Shown here: one piece after another, positions 33,545 through 41,976 of the stretch
How the letters are laid out: each line of letters begins with the position of its first letter
Numbering within the stretch: position 1 is the stretch's first letter
Source of the DNA: Longispora sp047121295
GTDB taxonomy: Bacteria; Actinomycetota; Actinomycetes; Mycobacteriales; Micromonosporaceae
Assembly (NCBI RefSeq): GCF_047121295.1
Contig: NZ_CP139447.1
Location: forward strand, 3,038,001 to 3,102,000
Reading direction: 5' to 3'
DNA length: 64,000 bases
Position numbers and translations under genes: made by a program
The notes under the pieces: generated by a model
Told to the model about the DNA's origin: nothing
The model's input: only the letters and a program-made list of their open reading frames with translations
Databases searched by the model: none

Positions 33545-34213
33545 ATGCGGGTGCTCGTGGTCGAGGACGACTCGGACGTCCGGGGTGTGGTGGTCGCCGC
33601 GCTCCGGTCGGCCGGGTTCGCCGTCGACCAGTCGGCGGACTGGAGCCAGGCCGACCTGGCGCTGTCCGTCAACGAGTACGACTGCCTGGTTCTGGACCGG
33701 ATGCTCCCCGAGGGCGACTCGGCCGACCAGTTGCACCGCCGCCGGCAGGTCGGCCTGACCGTGCCGGCCCTGATGCTCACCGCCCTCGACGACGTGCACG
33801 ACCGGGTGGTCGGCTTCGAGTCCGGCGCGGACGACTACGTGGCCAAGCCGTTCTCGTCGGCGGAGCTGGTGCTGCGGGTCCGCGCGCTGTGCCGCCGGCA
33901 GGGCAGCATGCTGCCGCCCGTGATGCGGGTCGGCGACATCGAGGTCGACGTCGCCCGCCGCGAGGTGCGCCGGGCCGGGATCCTGCTGACCCTGACCCCC
34001 AAGGAGTTCGCGGTCCTGGAGACCCTGCTGGCCCGGCACCCGTCCGTCGTCAGCCGGGCCGAACTCATCGAGCACTGCTGGGACGAGGTCGCCGACCCGG
34101 CGTCCAATGTCGTGGACGTGATCATCGCCCAGCTGCGCCGCAAGCTCGGCGAGCCACTGGCCATCGCCACGGTCCGGGGCGCGGGCTACGGTCTGCGGCA
34201 CCCGTCGATGTGA
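33545..34213 (+). CDS. OmpR-family response regulator
   Basis: 222 residues. Receiver domain MRVLVVEDDSDVRGVV with phosphoacceptor Asp51 in LVLDRMLPEG and the conserved Lys in YVAKPFSSAEL; then a winged HTH (LTLTPKEFAVLETLLARHPS, SNVVDVIIAQLRRKLG, VRGAGYGL). The stop overlaps the GTG of the sensor kinase. Between Asp51 and the next helix the loop is EGDSADQLHRRR, slightly unusual but intact. Confidence 0.94.
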   Translation: MRVLVVEDDSDVRGVVVAALRSAGFAVDQSADWSQADLALSVNEYDCLVLDRMLPEGDSADQLHRRRQVGLTVPALMLTALDDVHDRVVGFESGADDYVAKPFSSAELVLRVRALCRRQGSMLPPVMRVGDIEVDVARREVRRAGILLTLTPKEFAVLETLLARHPSVVSRAELIEHCWDEVADPASNVVDVIIAQLRRKLGEPLAIATVRGAGYGLRHPSM

Positions 34214-35532
34214 AGCGCCGTCCCCGCGCCGCCCGGCCGCAGGTGCACCTGCAGACCGCCGGCCGGCTCGTCGCCCTCCGGGTCCGGCTCACCGTCCTGC
34301 TCCTGGTCCTCAACGTCGCCGGGCTCGCCGGGATGGGCGCCGTCGCCCTCGTCGTCGACAGCGAACAGCGCAGCGAGGTGGCAACCGCCGAGCTGCGCCG
34401 GGTCGCCGGCACCGCCGTCGCGCTGCTGTCCTACGACTCCGGCGCGCTGCGGCTCGACAGCCTGTTCACGGACCCGACGGCCCAGGGCCCCACGGCCGTG
34501 TACGTGTTCGAGGCCAGCCGTACCGACGTGAACCTGGTCTTCGCGCACCCCTCCGGCCGGCTGAACATGCCGACCCACGCGCTGCTCGACCCGGCCCGGG
34601 ACGTGTGGCGGTCCGGCAACCAGCTGTCCGCCACGGCCACCGACGCCAGCGGGCACGGGGTGCAACTGCTCGCCGTGCCGTTCGCGCACGGCGTGACCGG
34701 GGCGGTCGCCGGCACCGTGGTCGCGATCGCCGACCCGCGCCCCGGCCAGCTCGCCCACCAGCGGCTCGCCGTCGCGCTCGTCGCCGGCGGCGCGATCTTC
34801 ATGACCCTGGCCGGCGCCGGCGGCTACCTGCTGGCCCGGCGCGGTACCCGGCCGGCGGCGGAGGCCGTCGGCCAGCAGGAGCACTTCCTCGCCGACGCCG
34901 CGCACGAGCTGCGCACCCCGCTGACCGTGATGCGCGCCCTGTCGGAGGCGGCGCTGAAGAACCCGGATCAGCAGTCCGACGCGCTGCGCCAGGTGCTGCG
35001 GTCCACGGAACGGCTCACCGACTCGGTGGAGGCCCTGCTCACCCGGGCCCGGGTGGTCGCCGGCCTCCGGGCACTGGAGCGCCAGCCGTTCCGGCTCGAC
35101 CAGCTCGCCGAGGAGGCGGTCGCCGAGGCCGTGCCCGCCCCGCACACCGTCACGGTCGAGGTGCGGCCCACCGTGCTCTACGGCGACCCGGCCCTGGTCC
35201 GGATCGCGATCCAGAACCTGGCCCGCAACGCCGTCCGGCACGGCCGGGTCGGCTCCGAGCCCGCCCGGATCCGGCTCGTCGTCACCGAGGCCACGGTCAC
35301 GGTCGAGGACAGCGGCACCGGGGTACCGGACTGGGCGCTGGACGCCCGGACCCGGCGGTTCCGGACCGGGGCGACCGACGGCATCGGGCTGGGCCTGGCC
35401 ATCGCCCAGTGGGTGGCGGAGCTGCACGGCGGTTCGCTGCGGCTGAGGAGCCGGCCCGGCGGCGGCACGAGCGCCGTGCTCAGTCTGCCGGACCGCCCGC
35501 CCGCGCGGCCTTCCCGCCGTTGGGGGCGATGA
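34210..35532 (+). CDS. Sensor histidine kinase
   Basis: 440 residues from GTG 34210 (overlaps the regulator stop). First helix LVALRVRLTVLLLVLNVAGL, an extracytoplasmic sensor of about 140 residues, second helix near 187-210, then HisKA with His232 in AHELRTPLTV and the ATPase lobe (NLARNAVRHG, VEDSGTGVPDW, GIGLGLAIAQWV). No HAMP is obvious between helix 2 and HisKA. Its last 53 bp overlap a convergent lipoprotein gene. The signal is unknown. Confidence 0.93.
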   Translation: MKRRPRAARPQVHLQTAGRLVALRVRLTVLLLVLNVAGLAGMGAVALVVDSEQRSEVATAELRRVAGTAVALLSYDSGALRLDSLFTDPTAQGPTAVYVFEASRTDVNLVFAHPSGRLNMPTHALLDPARDVWRSGNQLSATATDASGHGVQLLAVPFAHGVTGAVAGTVVAIADPRPGQLAHQRLAVALVAGGAIFMTLAGAGGYLLARRGTRPAAEAVGQQEHFLADAAHELRTPLTVMRALSEAALKNPDQQSDALRQVLRSTERLTDSVEALLTRARVVAGLRALERQPFRLDQLAEEAVAEAVPAPHTVTVEVRPTVLYGDPALVRIAIQNLARNAVRHGRVGSEPARIRLVVTEATVTVEDSGTGVPDWALDARTRRFRTGATDGIGLGLAIAQWVAELHGGSLRLRSRPGGGTSAVLSLPDRPPARPSRRWGR

Positions 35533-35995
35533 CCCACCAGCCCTTGGCGTGGTCCTGTCCGTTGGTGTCGCCGGGCATCCGGTCGCCGGAGAAGCCGTAC
35601 AGCGGCCAGCCGCCCAGGGTCAGCTGCACCGTGCCGTCGGCGCGGGCCACGTTCCCGACGAGCTGCCGGTCGATGCCCACCACCCGCAACTCGCCGTGCA
35701 CGAGCACCGGCAGCCACCGGGCCGTGCACTCGTCCACGCAGTTCGACCGGGGCGGTGCGGAACTGTCGCCGTCGAACCGGTAGAGCACGTAGCCCTGGCC
35801 GTCGATCACCATCGGGCCGAGCACCCGGGAGTCGACGGCGAACAGCCCGGGGTCGGCCAGCCGGCCGTGGGTGGGGGCCGGGGAGGCCGTCACCGGGGGC
35901 TCGGCGCCCACCGTGCAGCCGCCCAGGGCGGCCGCCAGAGCCACCGGGCCGAGGAGCCTGCGCCAGGAAGTCACGCCCCCAGTATCGGGCCTCAT
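35480..35995 (-). CDS. Secreted lipoprotein, COG4315 repeat family
   Basis: 171 residues from ATG 35995 (GAGGA upstream). Lipobox ALGGC after a hydrophobic stretch. Two SCO0930-like repeats follow: LGPMVIDGQGYVLYRFDGDS with CVDECTARWLPVLV, then GNVARADGTVQLTLGGWPLY with GDTNGQDHAKGWWVIAPNG. These proteins may bind a small ligand or take part in extracytoplasmic redox. It converges on and overlaps the kinase gene by 53 bp, a hint that they work together. Confidence 0.85.
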   Translation of the reverse strand: MRPDTGGVTSWRRLLGPVALAAALGGCTVGAEPPVTASPAPTHGRLADPGLFAVDSRVLGPMVIDGQGYVLYRFDGDSSAPPRSNCVDECTARWLPVLVHGELRVVGIDRQLVGNVARADGTVQLTLGGWPLYGFSGDRMPGDTNGQDHAKGWWVIAPNGGKAARAGGPAD

Positions 35996-36062
35996 GAAAT
36001 CCTCACCATCGCCGGACCACACTGTGAGTCACAGCATTGACACAGGGTAGGGGAGGGTGGGC

Positions 36063-37193
36063 ATGCGCGGGTTCGGCATCGCGGCTCTGCTGGTCCCCGC
36101 CCTGGTCACGGCCGGTTGCGTCAACACCGCCGACCCGCAGCCCAGCCCGTGCGGGAAGCGGATCGGGGTGTTCGGCCCCCTGAGCGGGGTGTCGGCGAAC
36201 CTGGGGCGCAACGTGCGCGAGGGCGTCGAGTTGGCGATCGAACAGTACAACGCGGCACACCGCGCCTGTTCGGTCGAGATGGCGACGTTCGACTCCCAGG
36301 GCGACCCGAAGCAGGCGCCGGCGCTCGCCCAGCGGGTCGTCGCCGACGAGCAGTTGATCGGCGTCGTCGGGCCCGTGTTCTCCGGCGAGTCCCAGGCCGC
36401 CGTGCCCCTGCTCGACCAGGGCCAGGTCGTCACGATCTCCACCTCGGCCACCGAGACGAGCCTGACCAGCCACGGCTGGACCACGTTCCACCGGCTGCTC
36501 GGCAACGACGCCCAGCAGGGGCCGGCGCTCGGCCGGTACATCGAGAAGGTGCTGCACGCCGAGAAGGTGTTCGTCATCGACGACACCGGCGCGTACGGCC
36601 ACGGGCTGGCCGCCCAGGTCATCGAGGCCCTCGGTCACCGGGTGGTCCGCAGCGCGACGGTGCGCTCCAAGCAGCTCGACTTCTCCGAGGTCGTCGCCCA
36701 GATCGTCGCGGCGAAACCGGACACGATCTTCTACGGCGGGTACTACGACGAGGCCGGCGGCGTGCTCCGCCAGGCCCGGGCGGCGGGCGTGACCGCGCAG
36801 TTCGTGGCCGGCGACGGCGTCAAGGACGAGGGCTTCCTGCTCCGGGCCGGCCCGGACGCCGCCGAGGGTGCCGTCATCACGTGCCCGTGCCACCCGCCGG
36901 AGACGGCCGGCGGCCAGTTCTACGCCCAGTACCAGGAGCGGTTCGGCCGCCGACCGGTCACCTACAGCGCCGAGGCCTACGACGCGGCGAACATCTTCCT
37001 GCGCGGCCTGGAGGCCGGCCGTTCCAGCCGGCCCGACATGGTCGCGTACGTCAACTCCTACTCGGGAACGGGTGTCACCGGCGACATCCGGTTCACCGGG
37101 AACGGAGAACTCGTCGGCTCGGCCGGCAAGGTCTGGGCCTACCGGGTACACGCCGGAGCCATCGTGACCGACCGTCTCATACCCGAAGCCTGA
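36063..37193 (+). CDS. Branched-chain amino-acid-type ABC substrate-binding lipoprotein
   Basis: 376 residues from ATG 36063 (GGGAGG upstream). Lipobox VTAGC. The Leu/Ile/Val-binding fold is clear: RIGVFGPLSGVSANLGRNVR, then VREGVELAIEQYN, IGVVGPVFSGESQAAVP and TYSAEAYDAANIFLRGLE. No permease or ATPase genes are near, so it may be an orphan receptor working with a distant transporter or a sensor. It is cotranscribed with the unknown gene at 37209. Confidence 0.9.
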   Translation: MRGFGIAALLVPALVTAGCVNTADPQPSPCGKRIGVFGPLSGVSANLGRNVREGVELAIEQYNAAHRACSVEMATFDSQGDPKQAPALAQRVVADEQLIGVVGPVFSGESQAAVPLLDQGQVVTISTSATETSLTSHGWTTFHRLLGNDAQQGPALGRYIEKVLHAEKVFVIDDTGAYGHGLAAQVIEALGHRVVRSATVRSKQLDFSEVVAQIVAAKPDTIFYGGYYDEAGGVLRQARAAGVTAQFVAGDGVKDEGFLLRAGPDAAEGAVITCPCHPPETAGGQFYAQYQERFGRRPVTYSAEAYDAANIFLRGLEAGRSSRPDMVAYVNSYSGTGVTGDIRFTGNGELVGSAGKVWAYRVHAGAIVTDRLIPEA

Positions 37194-37208
37194 CCCCGGA
37201 GGCAGACG

Positions 37209-37880
37209 ATGACCGCTTCACTGACCCTGCACAGCACCGTGATCCGTCGCGTGGACCCGGCGACCGACGCGCTGCGCCGGGCCCTCGCGGAGGTGCCGAC
37301 CGGCGAGTACGCGCTCCTGGAGGCCGCCATCGCGTGGCGCAACTTCCGGCCCGCGCAGACCCGGCCGTCCCGCCGGTCGCCCGCGCGCGCCCAGACCCCG
37401 CCGACCGGGCTGCGGTACCTGCCACTGGCCGAGGTGGACGACGAGCAGGTGGCCGCGCGGCTGTGCCGGCTGCTGTCCGAGCTGGCCTTCGCCGTGGTGA
37501 CCCGGCCGGAGCCCGAGCCGGGCACCACCCGGCGGCGGCTGCGGGTCGAGGTGCCGGCCCCGGTGTTCCACCTCGTGGTCCGGGCGCTCAGCGGCGCCCT
37601 GCGGCACGCCCGGCGCGAGCTGGACGCCGACGTCGCCGGGGCGGCCGCCGCGATCTGGCGGATGGGGCTCCTGATCGGCGGGCTCGGCCCGAACCGGGAC
37701 GCGATCTGCCTGCGCACCGGCGGCTCCGGCACGGCGGACCTGCTGGTCGGCGCGGCGGCGGTGCTCGGGGTGTCGGCCACGGTCGACGAGGTGCGCGGCG
37801 ACCCGGCGGTGCTGGTCTGCCAGGCCGGGGACGTGCGCCGGCTGCTCAACGCCGCCGTGACCCCGGCGCTGGTCCGATAG
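37209..37880 (+). CDS. Unknown protein paired with a binding lipoprotein
   Basis: 223 residues, ATG with GGAGG upstream, 15 bp after the lipoprotein stop. Mostly alpha-helical, with LLEAAIAWRNFRPAQTR and a hydrophobic AAAAIWRMGLLIGGLG followed by ICLRTGGSGTADLLVGAAAV. No signal peptide, helix bundle or known motif is recognised. A Gly-rich GGSGTADL could be a ligand loop. The function is unknown. Confidence 0.65.
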   Translation: MTASLTLHSTVIRRVDPATDALRRALAEVPTGEYALLEAAIAWRNFRPAQTRPSRRSPARAQTPPTGLRYLPLAEVDDEQVAARLCRLLSELAFAVVTRPEPEPGTTRRRLRVEVPAPVFHLVVRALSGALRHARRELDADVAGAAAAIWRMGLLIGGLGPNRDAICLRTGGSGTADLLVGAAAVLGVSATVDEVRGDPAVLVCQAGDVRRLLNAAVTPALVR

Positions 37881-37885
37881 TGGGA

Positions 37886-37915
37886 GGGCGCCACGTCCGA
37901 CCGGACGCGGCGCCC
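37886..37915. terminator. Two-part hairpin between convergent genes
   Basis: GGGCGCC (37886-37892) with GGCGCCC (37909-37915), and inside it CGTCCG with CGGACG around AC. It starts 6 bases after one stop and ends 15 bases before the other. Confidence 0.8.
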
Positions 37916-37929
37916 CGGGAGTCCCCGGC

Positions 37930-39096
37930 TCAGACCACGGCCGGCCGCAGCGAGCTGAAGAACCGCCGCACCTCCTCGACGAACAGCGTCGGCTGTTCCA
38001 TCGGGAAGAAGTGGCTGCCCCGGTCGATCTCGCTCCAGTGCGTGATCGTCGGCAGGTCCCGTTCGGCGAACTTCCGCACCGGCGGCGTCACGTCCGGCCG
38101 GCACGCGGCCACCCCGATCGGCACCTCCACCACGGGCCGGGCGCCGGGCATGAACCACTGCCCCAGGTACGCGTTGGACTCGTAGTACAGGTGGGCCGAC
38201 GACGCCGCAGTGCCGGTCAGCCAGTACAGCATCACGTTGGTGAGCAGCCGGTCGCGGTCGATCGCGTCCTCGGGGGCGTCGACGGCCTCCGTCCACTCCT
38301 GGAACTTCTCGATGATCCACGCGAGCTGGCCGGTGGGGGAGTCCGACAGCCCGTAGGAGACGGTCTGCGGGCGGGTGGCCTGCACCTTCGCGTACCCGGA
38401 GAGGTCCTGGTGGTAGTTCGCCAGCCGGCCGAGCCGGTCCAGGTCGCCCGCGTCGAGGCCCTCCAGCTCCGCCGGGTCGCCGGACGGCGGGGTGAGCAGC
38501 AGGTTCACGTGCACGCCGACGACGTGCTCCGGGTCGATCCGGCCGAGTTCGAGCGAGATGAACGAGCCCCAGTCGCCGCCCTGCGCGGCGTAGGAGGAGT
38601 AGCCGAGCCGGGCCATCAGCTCCGCCCAGGCCCGGGCCACCCGGGGCACGTCCCAGCCGGTCTGCCGGGTCGGGCCGGAGAAGCCGTGCCCGGGGATCGA
38701 CGGCACCACGAGGTGGAACGCCTGCGCCGGGTCCCCGCCGTGCGCACGCGGGTCGGTCAGCGGCCCGATGGAGTCCAGGAACTCCACGATCGACCCCGGC
38801 CAGCCATGCGTGAGGATCAGCGGCAGCGCGTCCGGCTCGGGGGAGCGGACGTGCAGGAAGTGCACGTCCGCCCCGTCGATCTCCGTGATGAACTGCGGGA
38901 ACGTGTTCAGGTGTGCCTCGGCGGCCCGCCAGTCGTAGCGGGTGCGCCAGTACTCGGTCAGCTCCTTCAGGTAGGCCAGCGGCACGCCGCGGCTCCACCC
39001 GACGCCGGGCAACTCGGACGGCCACCGGGTGTCGGCGAGCCTGCGGTGCAGGTCGTCGAGGTCGGCCTGCGGAATCTCGATCCGGTACGGGCGCAT
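37930..39096 (-). CDS. Epoxide hydrolase with EHN domain (copy 1)
   Basis: 388-residue alpha/beta hydrolase. Residues 1-110 are the epoxide-hydrolase N-terminal domain (YRIEIPQADLDDLHRRLADT). The oxyanion HGWPG is at 97-101, the nucleophile Asp175 in AQGGDWGSF, and the catalytic His near the end in RGSHFFPMEQP. Enzymes of this type open epoxides in enediyne (SgcF-like) and other pathways. It is the second gene of a minus operon, 17 bp after the flavin monooxygenase. A close paralog lies at 62882. Confidence 0.92.
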   Translation of the reverse strand: MRPYRIEIPQADLDDLHRRLADTRWPSELPGVGWSRGVPLAYLKELTEYWRTRYDWRAAEAHLNTFPQFITEIDGADVHFLHVRSPEPDALPLILTHGWPGSIVEFLDSIGPLTDPRAHGGDPAQAFHLVVPSIPGHGFSGPTRQTGWDVPRVARAWAELMARLGYSSYAAQGGDWGSFISLELGRIDPEHVVGVHVNLLLTPPSGDPAELEGLDAGDLDRLGRLANYHQDLSGYAKVQATRPQTVSYGLSDSPTGQLAWIIEKFQEWTEAVDAPEDAIDRDRLLTNVMLYWLTGTAASSAHLYYESNAYLGQWFMPGARPVVEVPIGVAACRPDVTPPVRKFAERDLPTITHWSEIDRGSHFFPMEQPTLFVEEVRRFFSSLRPAVV

Positions 39097-39113
39097 CGCG
39101 TTCCCTTTCGCCT

Positions 39114-40298
39114 CTAGATGAACGGTGTATTCGGCTCCAGGCCGCACAGCACGCGGCCGTAGGTCTCGTAGTTGCTGGTCGGGTGCATCAGGGCATGCAG
39201 GTTGAGCGCCTGCACGTCGCGTTCGATCCGCTGGATCGGCACGTTCGAGTAGAGCGACGACCCGCCGCTCGCGGTGTTCAGGATGTCCACGGCCTGCTTG
39301 GCGAGGTGGAACGCGCGGGCCGTGCTCACCCGGGCCCGCATCCGCTCCTCGACGGTCCACGCGTCGCCGCTGGCCGCCTTGTCGTCGACGAGGCCGGCGA
39401 CCCGGTCGCCGTGGAACTGCGCCTCGTCCACGAGCATCGCGGCCTCGGCGACCTGGAGGTGCGTGACCGGCGCCTGGCTCTGGTCCTCGTACGCCGTGTA
39501 CGTGATCTTCCGGCCGGGCAGCCGCTCGAAGAACGCCTCCTGCGCGGCCCGGGCCAGGCCGACCCCGGTGCCCACGAAGGACGCGCAGCCGGCGGCCATC
39601 AGGGGCACCCGGTAGACCGGCGAGTGCGCGTTGAGCACGGACGCGTACTGATCCATCAGCACCCCCGGGATCGGGAGCACCCGCGCCGTGGGCACGAAGA
39701 CGTCCTCGGCGACGGTCGTGACGCTGCCGGTACCGCGCAGCCCGGCCGAGTACCAGTCGTCGACGATCCTCAGGTCGCTCATCGGCACCATGCCGAGCAC
39801 CGGCATCTGCTGGCTGCCGTCCGGGGTGGGAGCCATGGCCACGACCACCTGCCAGTGGCTGTGCGCGGCGGCGCTGACGAAGTGCCAGGAGCCGTTCACC
39901 ACCATGCCGCCGTCGCGGGGGGTGGCCACGGCCGTCGGGCTGAGCACCCCGCACACCCGGGCGTCGGGGGTGGCGAACACCTCGTCCTGCACCTCGTCGG
40001 GGAACATGCACGCCATCCAGACGCACGTCGCCCAGACCGAGGCGTTCCACGCGGTCGCGCCGTCGCCCCGGCCGAGGGTGGTGAGCACGTCGACGAGGGT
40101 GCGCGAGTCGCTCTCGTACCCGCCGTAGCGGGTCGGGATCCGCATCCGCAGGATGCCGCTCGCGGCCAGCGCCTCGACGTTCTCGTCGTGCAGGCGGCGG
40201 TTCTCCTCCGTCCAGATCGCGTGCGAGCGCAGCAGCGGCACGAGGTCGGCGGCGCGGCGGACGAGCTCCGCGCGCGGCGGGGTGAGCGTGGATGACAC
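39114..40298 (-). CDS. Acyl-CoA-dehydrogenase-fold flavin monooxygenase (copy 1)
   Basis: 394 residues. N-terminal helices (LVPLLRSHAIWTEENRRLHD, GILRMRIPTRYGGYES), a central beta-domain, and a C-terminal type-2 dehydrogenase bundle (ACAD-2, PF08028-like) as in HsaA, DszC and p-hydroxyphenylacetate hydroxylase C2. Such group D enzymes hydroxylate or N-oxidise aromatics using reduced flavin from a separate reductase, which is not in this window. AGGAGG precedes ATG 40298. The 15-bp cluster motif lies at 40369-40383 upstream. It is very similar to the copy at 60821. Confidence 0.88.
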   Translation of the reverse strand: MSSTLTPPRAELVRRAADLVPLLRSHAIWTEENRRLHDENVEALAASGILRMRIPTRYGGYESDSRTLVDVLTTLGRGDGATAWNASVWATCVWMACMFPDEVQDEVFATPDARVCGVLSPTAVATPRDGGMVVNGSWHFVSAAAHSHWQVVVAMAPTPDGSQQMPVLGMVPMSDLRIVDDWYSAGLRGTGSVTTVAEDVFVPTARVLPIPGVLMDQYASVLNAHSPVYRVPLMAAGCASFVGTGVGLARAAQEAFFERLPGRKITYTAYEDQSQAPVTHLQVAEAAMLVDEAQFHGDRVAGLVDDKAASGDAWTVEERMRARVSTARAFHLAKQAVDILNTASGGSSLYSNVPIQRIERDVQALNLHALMHPTSNYETYGRVLCGLEPNTPFI

Positions 40299-40368
40299 CA
40301 GGTCCTCCTAGGTGACGGGGTGGGCGCCGAGCAGTGCTCCTGAGCGTGGCAGCCGGGGTCGCGCCGTA

Positions 40369-40383
40369 CATCTCCAGGATTGC
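40369..40383 (-). promoter_or_regulatory. Cluster motif, site 4
   Basis: Minus strand GCAATCCTGGAGATG, one mismatch from the copies at 58549 and 60719. It stands 71 bp before the monooxygenase start and also inside the region shared with the divergent MFS gene. Confidence 0.6.
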
Positions 40384-40405
40384 GGTCTTCCGATCACGGT
40401 CGTGA

Positions 40406-40433
40406 TGTCGATAAATGCCTGCCGGGAACGACT
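40406..40433 (+). promoter_or_regulatory. ECF42-type promoter of MFS transporter gene
   Basis: TGTCGA (40406-40411), 17 bp, CGACT (40429-40433). The same hexamer, spacing and CGAC core occur before the YCII genes at 58190 and 60592, next to an encoded ECF42-type sigma factor. The MFS start is 43 bp downstream. Confidence 0.6.
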
Positions 40434-40476
40434 GTGGGATGGCGACAACCGCGCTGCGGTCTACTGAGGAGACAAG

Positions 40477-41934
40477 ATGAGTGCGAATCCGACGAGTGGC
40501 ACGGGTCCCGACCCGCGCCGGTGGAAGGCGCTGGCACTGCTGTGCACGGCGATGTTCGTGGTGAACCTCGACGCGCAGATCGTGCTGCTCGCGCTGCCGT
40601 CGATCGAGCGGGACCTGCATTTCGCCGCCGGTGGCGAACAGTGGGTCCTCAGCGCCTACCTGCTGACGTTCGGCGGCCTGCTGATGCTCGGCGGCCGGAT
40701 GGCCGACCTGCTGGGCCGGCGGCGGATGTTCCTGATCGGCACGACGATGTTCCTGATCGCCTCGGTGCTGTGCGGACTGGCCTGGGCGGGTGGGGTGCTC
40801 ATCGCGGCCCGCGCCGTGCAGGGCGCCTCGGCGGCCGTGATGGCGCCCACCGCGCTGTCGATCCTGATGACCACGTTCGACGAGGGCAGGGAGCGCAACA
40901 AGGCGCTCGGCATCTGGTCGGGCGTCGCAGGCATCGGGGCCACGGCCGCCCTGCTGATCGGCGGCCCGATCACCGACTGGCTCGGCTGGGAGTGGATCTT
41001 CTTCCTGAACGTGCCGATCGCGATCGTCCTGCTCGTCGGCGGCCCGGTCCTGCTCCGGGAGAGCAGGGGTGCGACGACCCGCCGCGCCTTCGACCTTGCC
41101 GGCGCCGGCACGGTCACCGCCGCCCTGGTCCTGCTCGTGTACGCCGTGGTCGAGGCCCCCAAGGTCGGCTGGCTCAGCGCCCGCACCCTCGGCCTGCTGG
41201 CCGCCTCCGCCGTGGTGTTCGCGGTGTTCGGCCTGATCGAGTCGCGCTCGGCCGCCCCGCTCGTGCCGCTGCGGATCTTCCGGTCGCGCAACCTGGTGGG
41301 CGGCAACCTGGTGATGCTGCTGCTCGGCATGGTCGGGTTCGGGATGGGCCTGATCCTGTCCCTGTACGCCCAGCAGGTCCTCGGTTACACCGCGCTGGTG
41401 TTCGGCCTGGGCACGGCCGTGATGACGGCGATGACGGTCCTCGGCTCGGCCGGCGGCCAGGCGTTCGTCACCCGGATCGGCTTCCGCCCGGTCCTCGCGG
41501 TCGCGATGATCCTGCTCGGCGGCGGTAGCCTGCTGCTGTCGCGGGTGTCGGCGGACGGCAACTACCTCAGCGACATCCTGCTGGCGCTGCTCGTGTTCGG
41601 CCCGGGGCTCGGTGCCTGCTACGTTGCGGCCTCGATCGCCTCGCTGACCGGGGTCGCCGAGGGCGAGGCCGGGCTGGCCTCGGGCATCAACAGCGCGGCG
41701 TTCCAGATCGGCGGCGCGCTCGGCGTCGCGATCTGCTCGACCGTCGCCGTGGCGTACACGGCCGGGGTCGAGGGCAAGGTGGCGCTGAACCACGGCTTCC
41801 AGGCCGCGTTCGTCGCGTGCGTGGTGTTCGCGGCCGTCGGGCTGGTCGCGGCCCTGCTGTTCCTGCGCAAGCCCCGGGCCGACGCGGCGACCGCCGCCGG
41901 CGTGGAGTCCCCGGCCGTGGCGGCGCGGGACTAG
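40477..41934 (+). CDS. MFS drug exporter, DHA2 (14-helix) family
   Basis: 485 residues with about 14 hydrophobic segments. LDAQIVLLALPSIERDLHF (motif D1 area), GGRMADLLGRRRMFLIG (motif A) and the motif C-like helix are typical of EmrB/QacA transporters. It starts with TGAGGAG upstream of ATG. In this setting it is the likely exporter or self-resistance pump for the cluster product. Its promoter carries the ECF42-type pattern. Confidence 0.93.
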   Translation: MSANPTSGTGPDPRRWKALALLCTAMFVVNLDAQIVLLALPSIERDLHFAAGGEQWVLSAYLLTFGGLLMLGGRMADLLGRRRMFLIGTTMFLIASVLCGLAWAGGVLIAARAVQGASAAVMAPTALSILMTTFDEGRERNKALGIWSGVAGIGATAALLIGGPITDWLGWEWIFFLNVPIAIVLLVGGPVLLRESRGATTRRAFDLAGAGTVTAALVLLVYAVVEAPKVGWLSARTLGLLAASAVVFAVFGLIESRSAAPLVPLRIFRSRNLVGGNLVMLLLGMVGFGMGLILSLYAQQVLGYTALVFGLGTAVMTAMTVLGSAGGQAFVTRIGFRPVLAVAMILLGGGSLLLSRVSADGNYLSDILLALLVFGPGLGACYVAASIASLTGVAEGEAGLASGINSAAFQIGGALGVAICSTVAVAYTAGVEGKVALNHGFQAAFVACVVFAAVGLVAALLFLRKPRADAATAAGVESPAVAARD

Positions 41935-41942
41935 GGATGTCC

Positions 41943-41969
41943 GGCGGGGGAGGGCCCACCTCCCCCGCC
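41943..41969. terminator. 11-bp hairpin between convergent genes
   Basis: GGCGGGGGAGG (41943-41953), loop GCCCA, CCTCCCCCGCC (41959-41969). It lies 8 bp after the MFS stop and 7 bp before the SDR stop. Confidence 0.85.
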
Positions 41970-41976
41970 GCCCCGG

